A stretch of 64,000 nt of DNA from Flaveria trinervia (Eukaryota; Streptophyta; Magnoliopsida; Asterales; Asteraceae): positions 43,864,979 through 43,928,978 of the forward strand of contig CM046453.1 of assembly GCA_025506515.1 (NCBI GenBank). Direction: 5' to 3'. The notes below the pieces were generated by a model, which had not been told where the DNA came from, made no database searches, and saw nothing but the letters and a program-made list of their open reading frames with translations. Made by a program: the position numbers and the translations under genes. Below are positions 20,981 to 31,800 of the stretch, in pieces (positions within the stretch are counted from its first letter, which is position 1; each line of letters opens with the position of its first letter).

Positions 20981-22421
20981 AGAAAACAAGAATGAAGACA
21001 AACATTTGCTTCATGGGTTTGTCCCCTTGTTTTTACCCCTGAGACAACATCTCTAATGATGTTTATGGTAGGATGAGACTTGTGGATCCTAAGCTGAGGG
21101 ATCACAGCAAGTTGTTCAGAAAGATCTAAATTTGATAAATTTAGATTGGCATAGATGTATCTCCCACCACATCAGCACACTTTTCAAGTGAAACTTGATC
21201 CAAGTAGTGTGTGACATCATTGATGTTCTCATCCACAGTGTGGTTAGTGGCATCAAGAAATTCTTGGTCACTGTCACCAACACCATTGTTCTCTTCCACA
21301 GTTGACGTGTTCTTATCTGGTTGTAGAGCCTCTGAGCTAGAATTTGAAGGCATACCAGATGTATCAACTGAATTTGTCATTATAGGGCTGATAGAAACCT
21401 CATTTGCAGAAGTGGTTCCAACTGGAGCTGAAGATATGTGTCTTGAAGATCTTCCTAGCTCAAATCTTGGATGAGGATCATCTGTATTCAAATTTTTTGC
21501 AGATCCTGAAACATTCTCATAAGATTTGCTAAAACAGTTGGTAACCAAATCAAGATTAAACAGCCAATCCGGACCAGAACCAGTAACACAAGGTGTGTGT
21601 TCATTGAAAGTCACATTGGCTGACTCCTTAACAATTCTAGTTCTGAGATTGTATACTCTATAAGCCTTAGCTTGGGAAGAGTATCCAATAATGTGTCCAT
21701 CATCTGATTTCTTAGCAAACTTGGCAATTTGATCTTTGGTATTCAAGATGGTGTAAGGACATCCAAATGACCTGAGAAAACCAATGAAAGGTCTCCTTTT
21801 GTGCCAAAGTTCATAAGGAGTCTTGCCATGAGTCTTAACTACTAAAACTCTGTTCTGCACATAGCAGGCGGTGTTGACTGCCTCTGCCCAGAAGGTGATG
21901 GGCAGTTTAGTGTCAGACAACATGGTTCTTGCAGCTTCAATTAGTGTCCTGTTTCTCCTCTCAGCAACACCATTTTGCTGAGGAGTCCTAGGAGCACTAA
22001 ATTGTCTTGTAATACCCTTTTCATCACAGAATGTGTCAAGGATATGGTTCTTAAATTCGGTTCCTTGATCACATCTTATGATCTTGACCTTGTGATCAGA
22101 TTGATTCTCAATCTTTAAGATGAAATTCTTTAGAATCTCAGGAGTTTCATCCTTAGTTCAAAGGAAGAAAACCCAAGTGAATCTTGTAAAGTCATCTGTG
22201 ATCACTAGACAATATGTGGTCCTTCCTAAACTCATTACACTAGTGGGGCCAAAGAGATCCATATGTAACAAGTGTAAGGGAGTAGTGATTAAGTTCTTTT
22301 CCTTAGGCTTGTGAGATACCTTATGTTGCTTCCCTTTCAGGCATACAACACAGTGGTCATCACTTGTAAACTCTTTCTTTGGCATTCCAGTTACCAAGTC
22401 ATGCTTAATTAATTTATTCAT
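20981..22421 (-). pseudogene. pol: Integrase of SIRE-2 with long C-terminal extension
   Basis: Copia integrase: the GAG-pre-integrase Cys block (CVVCLKGKQHKVSH) near 22355-22310, DLFGPTSV near 22260, DDFTRFTWVFFL at 22200-22158, CDQGTEF near 22078-22055 and PQQNGVAERRN near 21985-21953, giving the D-D-E catalytic triad. A stop lies at 22155-22157. From 21923 a frame of 260 codons runs to 21141 (KTHGKTPYELWHKRRP, FGCPYTILNTKDQ, then an acidic S/T-rich linker towards RT). Integrase would insert the cDNA into chromosomes. Confidence 0.85.
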
Positions 22422-22910
22422 TTCTTAAAGTTTAATGGCATATTCTTTTATGCCATAGGAAAGACTCATCATTATTGGCTTTAGAAAGAAAGCATGAAAC
22501 TTCTCCAGAGGGAGAGGTTTCTTGCAAATCCATCTTGTACATGTTTCCATTCCTTGGGGCTCTAAGCATGATATGCTCATGAGGAATGACCACACCAGGC
22601 CAAAGAACAATGCACTCATGCTCAGTAAAGAGCATGTTATGACTCTGATCACAAAATTGAGATACACTCAGAAGATTGTATCCAAGCTCCTTTACAAAGT
22701 TTACCTTTTCTATGCTGAGCTTACCATTTGTGACCTTGCCCCTACCAGAAATGTAACCACCTTCATCTCCTCCAAAAGCAACATTCCTCCATCAATTCTT
22801 TCAAAGTTTTGGAGTAGTGACCTATTACCAGTCATGTGCCTGGAGCAGCCACTGTCTATGATCCAGACATTTCTGTCTGTCTTCAGCTATCCCTGCACAA
22901 AAGAGAATGA
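22422..22910 (-). pseudogene. pol: Protease and pre-integrase segment of SIRE-2
   Basis: Minus-strand translation near 22865-22820 gives WIIDSGCSRHM, the aspartic protease active site (D-S-G) of copia elements, followed by TGNRSLL. Downstream frames are broken around 22700-22660 and 22430-22420. The segment 22667-22425 is readable in two overlapping frames, one of which carries the pre-integrase block. Confidence 0.75.
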
Positions 22911-25621
22911 TTAGTTACATCTGGAAACCCAAGCCTTGCTTGTCTTGGGCTCACTTGCAGAAGGTAAATTAACAGTAATAGATCCTATGGTTGTACAAAA
23001 AGGATCTTGAGCTGCTTTTGATGGAGAAATCTCAGTCACTTGGTATTTCTTAGACGTCCACACAACCTTTGGAGTCTTGGACTTTACCTTAAAAAATTTA
23101 GAAACTTTTGGAGTTTCATAAGTTTTGATGATTGAACCTTCAAAAGATTCTGCAAACACTGCAGCAGACTTCAGTGCTTCAGAAGAATCTTTTCTTCCGA
23201 GACCAAATGTTCTTCCGAAGAGAATTTTCCACTTCCCTTCTTGTTAGATTTGGAACTTCTTAAGGAAACTGGTTTTCCTTCCGAAGCTTGAATCTTCTTA
23301 GAACTCTTTGAAGCCTTTGTTTTGGCCATATGGACATACCTTTAGGATTGAAGGGACAATCCTTTGCAATGTGAGTGGTGCTGTCACACATAACACAATT
23401 CATCTTCTTCTTCACAAGAGCCTTGTCTTGAGAGTAAGACTGTCTTTGGTCACTTCCCTTCTCCACCTTCATCTTTGCAGATGCTGAGACAGTCCTCTTG
23501 GGCTGAGAACTGTGCTTGGAGTTTGATGGACAAGGCTGTGCAGCAGTGGTACACAGCATATCCGTTTCTTCTTACTGCTGACATGAGTTGAGCAAGAACC
23601 ATAACTCTTAGTAGAGTTTTGGTTGATGCCTTCAGTCCCTACCACTTTAAACCCTACAGAAATAAAAACTTGTTTCTGCTTAGAGTCAAAAGTAGCCTTG
23701 ATCTCTTGAGCCTTCCTTGCCTTCCTTTTGCTCTCTCTGATCAAGTTCTTTCTCATGGACTTGGTCATCACAGTCTTCACTTTCTCCTCAGAAGGATAGT
23801 GGCCCTTCTTGGAATCCTCCTCTTCACTCTTTGTAGAGGGATTCTTCACTATCTCTTCTTCATCCTCCTCGCTCATAGGATTATGAGAGGAAGCTCATCT
23901 TCACAAGTTCCACACCTAGGAGATCTTACTGACAAGATTGTGTGTGGAGGAGCTATCTCATTGGATCACAGTCCCTATCTATTTTGATAGCACACTTTGT
24001 TGTGCAGGGATGAGGATATCATGTTCTTGAAGGTCTCTTCTTCAAGAACACTCTTTTCTGCCCTGGCTTTGCTTATCACAAGCTCAGCCTGGCACTCAGT
24101 TAACTTAGTTATGAGATCTTTAATTTGAGTCCTAAAATCTGTGTGTTCATGTTTTAAAACTAAAATTTTCTCTAAGTCCTCTATTTTCAGCTTATAATCA
24201 TTTTCAGACTTTCTAAAATCAGATTTTAAAATGTTTAAGGACTCAATATCAGATCTCAGTTCCAAGTTATAGGACCTGTACTTGTTAACTTTAGCAATGC
24301 ATTCAGGAGTACAAAGTTGTTCAAATACCTTGGCTTCATCATGATCTGCCATCAGTGCTTGGTTTGGAGAGGCATCTTCAACCTAAAAGCTCCAGTCAAA
24401 TCCTCCTTCTTCAACAGCAACATCAGCTTGTTGCTTTGACTTCTTATTGTGGAGAGCTTTGTTAGTGTAGTTTGGTCTGGATTTTGTTTGGCCACCATTT
24501 GTTTTAGGTGCCTTACACTCTCTGGCAAAGTGGCCCATCAGGTTACAGTTGTAACACTTGACTTTGCCTTTGTCCAGTCCAAACTTTCCACTGGTTGCAT
24601 TGCTTGGAAACTTCCTTCCAGTCCTCTTGTAGAACTTCTTGGCTCTGTGAGTGAGAAGAGCCATTTGCTGGACTATTTCCATGTATTCCAGATCATCTAG
24701 ATGGATACAGTCCAGGTTTTCAAGAATGAAAAGAGAGTTCCCACAACTTTCATTAGAAGACACAAAAGCTTGAGAAGAGCTTGTCTCTTGGAATGGGCTA
24801 CCTTGAGTATAGTTCTCCTTTGGTGTCTCTGGAAAAGTGATGAAAGGACCCTTGGGTGAGTTGTCAGGGTAGCATAAGAGATGATGTTTGGGTTCTATGC
24901 TGTCCCTTTCAACCACATGTAGGGCTGACCCTATTTGATTGTTGGAGTTTCCAAATGAACCTTGCATGTTCGTCTCCATCTGGTAGCCACTAAGAATCCC
25001 ATATAACTCAGTCAGAGTAAGAGCTTTGAGATTTTCAATTCTCTTGATCACCACACAGTAGTGTGTCCACTGCCTAGGAAGTGAGGACATGAACTTCCTT
25101 ACAATGTCTCTGTTTTCAAGAGAAACTCCTCTATCCATTAAGGTATCCACTATCTCAACATACCTGAAGTACTACTAAGTCATGGTTTCACCTGTTTTGA
25201 AGGTGAAGTTTTCAACTACTACTTCAGGAGATCCTTCTTGTTCTCCTTGGCTTCAGAAGAACCCTCATACATCAGTTTCAATGCATCCCACAGCTGCTTG
25301 GCTGTTTTGCACTTCTTAAAACCTCTGTATACAGAGTTTGGAAGGGCAGTTTGAAGTGCTGTCATGGCTTTTCTGTCTATCTCTACCCTCTTCATATCTT
25401 CATCAGAGTAGTTTGCACATCTTGGGAATCATACCAGCACCAGTAGTAGAAGGTGTGCTGGGTATGAAAGGTCCATTCTCAATAGACTCCCATATTCTTG
25501 AATCAAGAGACCTGATGAAACCTTCCATTCTTAAACACCAGGTTTCAAACTCATCAAGAGTGATCAGTGGGGACTTGTTCATGGTTCCAGTTTCCATATC
25601 AGTTTTGGAAATGGCTGCCAT
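22911..25621 (-). pseudogene. gag: gag of SIRE-2 with two zinc knuckles
   Basis: Gag starts at ATG 25621-25619 (MAAISKTDMETG), about 70 bases after the PBS. The N-terminal block contains EFETWCLRMEGFI. A frameshift near 25400 moves the UBN2-type core to another frame. The frame 25150-24383 carries RKFMSSLPRQW and a CCHC knuckle CYNCNLMGHFAREC (about 24560-24520). The frame 24352-23975 (KSDIESLNIL..TQIKDLITKL) looks helical or coiled. 23876-23469 is K/E-rich, and a second knuckle CVMCDSTTHIAKDC lies near 23400-23360. CTTCCGAAG-like units occur at 23195-23290. It is split into at least four frames. Confidence 0.85.
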
Positions 25622-25690
25622 TTGAAAAGTTTAGTATTTGTGTGTGTGAGGGATCTAAAGATGGTGAGATCATATATCAAGAGCCTGGAA

Positions 25691-25703
25691 TGCTCTGATA
25701 CCA
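25691..25703 (-). other. Primer-binding site of SIRE-2 (initiator Met-tRNA)
   Basis: The minus strand reads TGGTATCAGAGCA, an exact copia primer-binding site, separated from the LTR end (25716) by 12 bases. It fixes the orientation of the element and the end of its 5' LTR. Confidence 0.92.
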
Positions 25704-25715
25704 AATGCAGGATGT

Positions 25716-26478
25716 TGAAGGGTATGAGTTACAACACAACAACACAAAGAGGAGATAAACTAAACTTAGATCAAACAGTAAACTGGATTAACCAAGTGAT
25801 GACACTAAGAACACAAGTAGTATATGAGACAGAACACAAAGAGCACAAGTGTTTGGTTGTCCAGAATGCAATATATTGCTTTCTCTATGTTCTATTATAA
25901 GTGTTACAAAGAATATTCGAAAGATACAAGAACATGAGATACTTATACAACATCCTACAGCCGGCTATACTTTGTAAGCCAGCCGGATACAATTAACTAG
26001 ACACACATAAAATCAATTGTAGAGTCAAAAGGAAGATTGCCTTTTGACTAGTGACTATGACATGCCATAGCTCACATCCTTATCTATTACAAAAAGGATA
26101 AAGTACATAAAGTAGAAAGTTACAGACTCAAGACCTCAATGTACAGTTACCAAAAGCATGGACCTTTTCACCAAACCATGTTAGTTGGTGACTTGCAGAG
26201 TTACAGCGGAAAGGTGTCTAGCTTTATGGAACAGTACATCAGATAAAGCATGTTACTAAAAGTCTTCGGAAGAAATCTGTCTTCATGAACTTGAAGCTTC
26301 GGAAGACTTCATCTTTGGCTTCGGAAGATGTTGGTCTTGTCTTCGGAAGATTTCACACTTAGAGTATTTCTGTAGCACATGTGAAACTTCCAAAGTATAC
26401 CACTTCAATGCACTTGTGCAACATGCAGGAAAGACTAAAGATGTTTAGGTTGCATTAGCCTCTTCATTAATCTCTACA
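25716..26478 (-). repeat. 5' LTR of SIRE-2 (763 bp)
   Basis: It is the direct partner of 14367-15152, with a scatter of substitutions and one 23-base deletion. Three intact CTTCGGAAG units remain near 26297, 26320 and 26340, and a fourth has decayed (ACTTCCAAAG near 26386). Divergence between the two LTRs would date the insertion if SIRE-2 is one element; if it is a recombinant of two, it would not. Confidence 0.92.
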
Positions 26479-26589
26479 ATATGTATATTATCATCAACTC
26501 TTAGAAGGATTATGATTCATCAAAACCCGAGTGTTACTTAGTGAGTTTGAAAGAACAATACTTGTATTGAGTATAAAAACCAATCTTGC

Positions 26590-26892
26590 AATATGTATAT
26601 GTATATATGTATGTAAAAGATCAATCAAATTCATTTGAGTTTTATGCAAGATATAGCAAGTCTGTCAAAGGAAACTCTCCTCATGATGGATGCTATGGAT
26701 CTCAAAACAAATGAATCTAAACCTGAGCATGGGATTTTGACAGGAAAGTTCAACTCTTCGATAAAGAAACCTTTACGAGAACCAGAGTTGTACAAGAAAA
26801 AGCCAATGTTCAAGATGAAAAGGGAGCTAGAAGACTATTTTAACTGAAGACTATTTTGACTGAAGACCATATGCAAATCTTAAGGGGAGTAT
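26590..26892 (+). pseudogene. Copia-F internal tail with C-terminal ORF and PPT (X2 copy)
   Basis: The open frame 26635-26847 is the counterpart of 12212-12424 (MSFMQDIASLSKE...), ending DYFN here, and is of unknown function. After it come TCTTAAGGGGAGTAT (PPT) and the LTR start at 26893. Copia-F is otherwise missing upstream, cut by the SIRE-3-type LTR that ends near 26590. Confidence 0.55.
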
Positions 26893-27126
26893 TGTTGGAG
26901 TCCTTAAAGATTAGCATTTAGTGTTTAGATTTGTTTTTGTCATAGTGTAGGGACTTATTTATAAATATATGTTCCTTAGTTTCTTCGTTTAGTGTAAATC
27001 GGATTATATGTATTCTTGTGGAGGTAGACGTTTAAAGAATAGTTAGAATTCTCTTATATTGTATATTGTAATCCTTTGCATCTATCAATTAAACTTCTAT
27101 GAATTTTTGTTATATTTGCGTAGTTT
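26893..27126 (+). repeat. Copia-F LTR, first part (continues at 35022-35463)
   Basis: It starts TGTTGGAGTCC right after a PPT. It is interrupted at AGTTT (27122-27126) by Copia-3 and resumes after the duplicated AGTTT at 35017-35021. Joined conceptually it is about 676 bp, with terminal inverted ends TGTTGGA/TCCAACA. Confidence 0.8.
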
Positions 27127-27983
27127 TGTTAGATTCTTTATGCCAAGACACATAGAACATTGATGTGGTTAGTATGTTATGATCCAAGTAGGGTCATACC
27201 AAATAACAAGCTTAGCAAACACCAATTGATATTTAATTGATGATGTGATCATGCAATTAAATAAATACACTAATTTAGAAAATGGGTTTTCTAAATAAAT
27301 TGCATACGAGATGGAACAACTTATAAGGATATTTTGTTCATGGGTATATTTGTAATGTGTTTAAGTTGGTTAAATAACATCAAATAATAAAAGTGTGTAT
27401 GAGTTATATAATTAAAGGTTAATTATGCAACTGATTAAAATAACTAGTTTAAAAATGGAGAATAGATTTAGGGGGAAAACCCCATCTTTGTTTCACATAG
27501 CACACTCCATTAACTAGTCACACACACTCCACCTTCTTCTCTCTCTCACATGCATAAACCAAAAAGGTAAAAGTTCTCTCCATTTTGAAGATTACTCAAG
27601 GCTGGAATCAAGTTTCAACAGCCTTCTTGGTTTGTTTTGGGTGTTCAAATCCTAGCAAAAGGGTCTTTACTTGATGCTTGTGGGTATGGATGCTTGAGGA
27701 TACGTCTCTTGGTGTTTTGGTCGGTCAAGAACCTCATTTTCTCCTCCTATCACACGTTTTTCAGCAGCTATACAAAGATAGCATTATGGGTAATGTTTGG
27801 TTGTTATTTCTTCTTGATAGCTAGTCCATTCACATATATTTCATCCTATGTTCTTGGGTTTCTTATTGTTATGTTATTAGCCTTAATTTCAGATTACAAA
27901 TCATAATATTAAGGTTTTATTCCGCTGCATTTTTCATGTTTAAATGGTTAAACAACTTTGATAATGGTCCAACAAACCCAACA
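27127..27983 (+). repeat. 5' LTR of Copia-3
   Basis: It starts TGTTAGATTCTTTATGCC and ends AAACCCAACA, 857 bp. It is nearly identical to 12688-13547 and clearly related to 34159-35016, although the 3' LTR has a unique insertion around 34470-34516 and lacks a segment present near 27360-27410. Confidence 0.93.
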
Positions 27984-27998
27984 TTGGCATCTAGAGCC
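27984..27998 (+). other. Primer-binding site of Copia-3
   Basis: TTGGCATCTAGAGCC adjoins the LTR. It differs at two positions from TGGTATCAGAGCC (initiator Met-tRNA), the same changes as in Copia-4 (46939-46953, minus). Both elements therefore share a family-specific variant primer site. Confidence 0.8.
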
Positions 27999-29421
27999 GG
28001 ATATGTGATGACTAGCTTCATTTGTCCTTGAAAAAATTGGTTTTATAGGACTTTAACAACCTTAAAGGGCCTGTTTTGTGATGATATGATGAATCTCCAA
28101 TCTCTCAAAGTTATATCTTACATGCTTATGACTAAACCTTGAAAGATAGATGTCAAATGGTTGATTGTGTTTTGTTTGGACAAAACCCTAAATTCTTGGT
28201 TTATGTTGGCTGAAAATTTAGGGTCAAATGGGGATTTATTTTGGTTCTTGAATGTTGTATATGTTGTTTCATATTGGTGCATAGCCTAGATTTGACCTTG
28301 TGTTGTTTTGGTTTTGGATTAACGTTTGTTTTGGTTATTTCTTTCATATTGGGTTGTAATATTATTCTTTCATGCTTGTATTTTGATGTAATTTATTTAT
28401 TCATTCAATGGTGATGTAATAGATAGATTAAGTGTATTTTCTTTTATTAGAAAATTTGTATTAGGATATAAATTTTGTAAAAGAAGATGCACAAGTTGGA
28501 AGCACAAGGGAAGGCACAAAGAGAAGGACTTGATGCATTTGGATGCAACTTCAACTAGGGGTCTTTGGAGATCTCATCTTTTGTGTTGTGTTCAACCATT
28601 AGGAAAGACCAAATAACAACACTTGTGATGGCAAACAAGTGTTGTGAACATAGTGGCTATGGTTTTGTACTTGTGATTGTTTGATTATGCTTGTTAGGTT
28701 GTTTGTTATATGATGGTTGTTTGATATTTGGATGTGCTTACAAACTAATTAACAAACATTACAAGCTGAAAATTTATGGTTTATAATCATTAAGTGACTA
28801 ATAAAAGGTTATTAAAAGGATTAATGATTTTAATAAAAAGGGGTTTTACTAAAAAAAGAACCATAGGGTGCCATGTATTTGAAAGCATGCAAATACAAGG
28901 TACATAGAGTTTTCAAAACTAGAATTAATGGAAGCTAAAATCCCCTTGGAAACAAGTTTAACACCATCCTTTTACACGACACTCGAATCACTTGAGAACT
29001 ATTTGTGGAATAAAGGTCACCTAACCACTTTTACGGAACTTGTGTGTTTGAGGTGGGCTTAATGTATTTGTGGGATAAAGGTCACCTAACCACTGGTATG
29101 TGTAAACTCACACGTGCGTGTAAGTAGGACGACTTGAATTGGAAACCATGTACGTAGGTTCACTGAAGCATGGCATACAATGGTGTTGATGGGATTTTAC
29201 ATGCCAACTAAACATAAGATGTTTAACCGATCCTATAAGGCTAGAAGTTTCAAAAGGTTGTAATAGTCAAATGTTGACAACCTTGTTAATTTAAATAATG
29301 GGATAAAGGTCACCTAACCATCATTTAAATGTAACGTTGGATTTTAGATTTTAATTATTAACTGTCTATGAGACATGAAAAGGGTATTAATGATTAAAAT
29401 AAAATTTTCAGAAAAACTAAT
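27999..29421 (+). other. Untranslated leader of Copia-3 with three conserved repeats
   Basis: About 1.4 kb of non-coding DNA lies between PBS and gag. It holds three copies of a motif close to GGATAAAGGTCACCTAACC at 29008-29028, 29072-29093 and 29300-29320. The same motif occurs three times in the leader of Copia-4 (minus strand; 45651-45672, 45892-45913, 45946-45969). The core AGGTCACCT is a near-perfect palindrome. No coding frame is supported. The motif's role is unknown. Confidence 0.75.
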
Positions 29422-29445
29422 ATGAACTTTGTAAATTTTGTAGAA

Positions 29446-30330
29446 ATGGCCGCAAACAATAATGCTACCACCCCGACCGTCCATACCTTATCGCTAAGAA
29501 CCATCATAGAGAGGGATCGTCTTAACCATAATAACTTTATGGACTGGTTTCGAAACTTGAGAATTGTTCTCAAGCAAGAGAAAAATGCATATATCCTTGA
29601 CGATCCCATTCCTGACCAACCCCACCCTGAGGATGTTGAGGCCTAGAACGATTGGCTTCAGTATACTAAGGATTCCATGTAGGTTTCCTGCTTCATGTTG
29701 GGAACTATGATTCCTGAACTCCAAAAGGACTTGGAGCATCATGGGGCATATGACATGATTACCCAATTGAAGGAAATGTTCCTTCAACGAGCTAGGGTAG
29801 AGCACTTTGAAACGGTTCGAGCGCTTCATGCGTGTTGCATGGAAGAAACCCAATCGGTGTCATCTTATGTTCTTAAGATGAAAAGCCATGTTGATCACCT
29901 CGAGAGGCTTAATTGTCCCGTCTCAAAGGAGCTGGCCATGGATTTGATCCTTAATGGCCTAACTAAAAAATTTTGAGACGTTCATAATGAATTACAATAT
30001 GAACGGGTGGGACAAGAGCATTGGTGAGCTTCACGCAATGCTCAAAACAGCTGAGGCAGGGATGGGTAAAAAGGTTCTACCTGTACTCTCGATCAATAAA
30101 GGAGGACATAAAAGAAGGCCATTACCCGATCCCAAGGCAAATGTTGCCAAAGGAAAGGGGTACATGAAAGGCAAAGGGAAAGGGAAGGCTAAAGCGGAAC
30201 CTCCAAAGCCTAAGCCTAAGAAACCTAAGGTAATGGAGAACGGTCCATGCTTTGAGTGTGGTGAGATAGGACATTGGAAAAGGATTTGTCCAACCTATCT
30301 CAAAGAGTTGAGAAACAAGAGGGATGTTGG
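29446..30330 (+). pseudogene. gag: gag of Copia-3
   Basis: The likely start is ATG at 29446 (MAANNNATTP), in frame with an upstream ATG at 29422. The Gag core has NNFMDWFRNLRIVLKQEK (about 29530-29583) and, past stops at 29644 and 29680, a MKSHVDHLERLNCPVSKE block (29878-29930). A CCHC knuckle CFECGEIGHWKRIC lies at about 30249-30290 after a Lys-rich basic stretch (30150-30230) suited to RNA binding. Stops at 29644-29646, 29680-29682 and 29974-29976 break the frame. Confidence 0.85.
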
Positions 30331-30950
30331 CCAAACCTTAGGTACAACTTTCATGATTCATATTGGTTTAAATGTTATTTCTGCAAACACATGGGTATTA
30401 GATACCGGATGTGGAACTCACATATGCAATTTGTTGTAGGGGTTCAAAAGAAATAAGCACTTCAAGAAGGGAGACACAAGTCTCTACATGGGCAACGGAA
30501 CAAAAGTTGATGTCGAAGCCCAAGGAGACTACATTTTGAAAGTTTTAAATGGTTTGGAAGTTATTCTTAAGAACATTTTGTATGCTCCTAGTTTGACTAG
30601 GAACATAATTTTAGTTTCCTTTTTAAAACAAAGTGGTTATGAATTAATGTTTGTTAACAATGATATTTATGTTTGTATGGATGATGTGTTTTATTTTAAG
30701 GCTATGCCTTTAAATGGTATCTATGAATTGGTTCATGATAATTCATCCTTTGATAACTCATTATACCAAACAAGCACCAAGAAACATAAAATGGGTTTAA
30801 GTGATTCTTATCTTTGGCATTATCATCTTGGTCACATAAACAAGAATCATATTCAAACACTTCAAAAAATGGTCTGTTGGAAACAAATGAAAATGTTTCA
30901 TTTGATAAGTGTGAATCTTGTTTACAAGGTAAGATGACCAAGTCGCCCTT
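30331..30950 (+). pseudogene. pol: Protease and pre-integrase of Copia-3
   Basis: The active site WVLDTGCGTHICNL (30391-30435) has the D-T-G triad of aspartic proteases, followed at once by a TAG at 30437-30439. The rest of the protease continues at 30488 (MGNGTKV, then LNGLEVILKNILYAPSLTRN at 30560-30620). The pre-integrase motif WHYHLGHINKNHIQTLQK at 30814-30870 has an H/C-type zinc-binding pattern. A frameshift near 30872 precedes the CESCLQGK block. Confidence 0.85.
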
Positions 30951-31800
30951 TAGCGGTACTAACGAGAGGGCAAGAGACTTATTGGGAATCATACATTCGA
31001 ATGTATGTGGTCCTTTGAAAACAATGACTAGAAATGGTGAAAGATACTTCATTAACTTTACCGATGATTATACTCGCTATGGTTATGTATACTTGATGAC
31101 ACATAAACATAAAGCTTTTGAAATGTTCAAAATCATCAAAAATGAAGTAGAAAATCAACTCAATAGAACTATCAAAGTTCATCGTTCAGATAGAGAAGGT
31201 GAATTCCCAAGTGAGGCTTTTCAGGATCATGCAAGAAGTTGTGGGATCGTCGCACAACTTACTCCACCCAGAACACCACAACATAATGGTGTGTCCGAAA
31301 GGAGAAACCGACCCTATTGGATATGGTTCGATCTATGATGGCTATTAGCTCACTACCTCTATCATGTTGTGGTTTCGCATTGCTCTCCGTGGCTTGTATT
31401 TTGAATATGGCCCCAACCAAGAAAGTGGATTCGACACCTTTTGAAAAATGGCATGGAAGAGTTCCATCGCTATCATATTTAAAAGTATGGGGTTGCGAAG
31501 CTTATGTTAAGCTAAACACCCAAAAGAAGTTGGAAAGTCGATCCACTAAGTGTATATTTGTTGGATCTCCCAAAGAGTGTATAGGATACTTCTTCTTTGA
31601 TCCAACAGAGCAAAAAATATTTATTGCTCAAAAGGCAGAGTTTTTAGAAGCTAAGTTCCTTATGGAAGGGATAACATATAGAACAGTTGAAATTGATGAG
31701 GATCAAGATCCACAAGCCGATACACGTTTGGTTGACACTAGCAATCAACAAGAGGTTGTTGATGATGATCAAGAGGTTGATGCATACATATAAAATGAAA
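30900..31800 (+). pseudogene. pol: Integrase of Copia-3
   Basis: The CESCLQGKMTKSPFSG block (about 30908-30955), then NFTDDYTRYGYVYLM (31054-31098) with the first catalytic Asp, HRSDREGEF (31181-31207) with the second, and HNGVSERRNR (31283-31312) with the Glu. A frameshift near 31312 follows, and the frame 31317-31793 holds the conserved integrase C-terminal part (NMAPTKKVDSTPFEKWHGR, LKVWGCEAYVK, TKCIFVGSPKE). All three catalytic residues are present, but the frame is split. Confidence 0.85.

Larger units (their letters stand above)
14367..26478 (-). mobile_element. SIRE-2: near full-length SIRE-like Ty1/copia element with ORF3
   Basis: This element has both LTRs, PBS and PPT on the minus strand, in the order 5' LTR (25716-26478), PBS, gag, protease, integrase, RT, RNase H, non-coding gap, ORF3, PPT, 3' LTR (14367-15152). 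The 12.1 kb size with a long ORF after pol fits the SIRE/Sirevirus group. Coding regions carry frameshifts and a deletion between RT and RNase H, so it is not autonomous. The bases outside the LTRs (ATCAT on the left, ATATG on the right) are not a target duplication. The two flanks are instead copies of the same 2.3 kb segment, pointing to recombination. Confidence 0.9.
26483..28790 (+). repeat. Large direct repeat, copy X2
   Basis: This is the partner of 12059-14357. It begins four bases after the SIRE-2 LTR end (ATAT) and includes the end of a SIRE-3-type LTR (to about 26590), the Copia-F tail and LTR start, and the 5' LTR and leader of Copia-3. Unlike X1, the sequence to its right continues into the full body of Copia-3. 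It carries a 16-base tandem duplication (26830-26845 and 26846-26861) absent from X1. Confidence 0.9.

Noticed and set aside
25691..25703. tRNA gene at primer-binding sites
   Set aside because: Only the short complement of the tRNA 3' end is present; no cloverleaf surrounds it. The same holds at 6547, 27984, 48291 and 59203.
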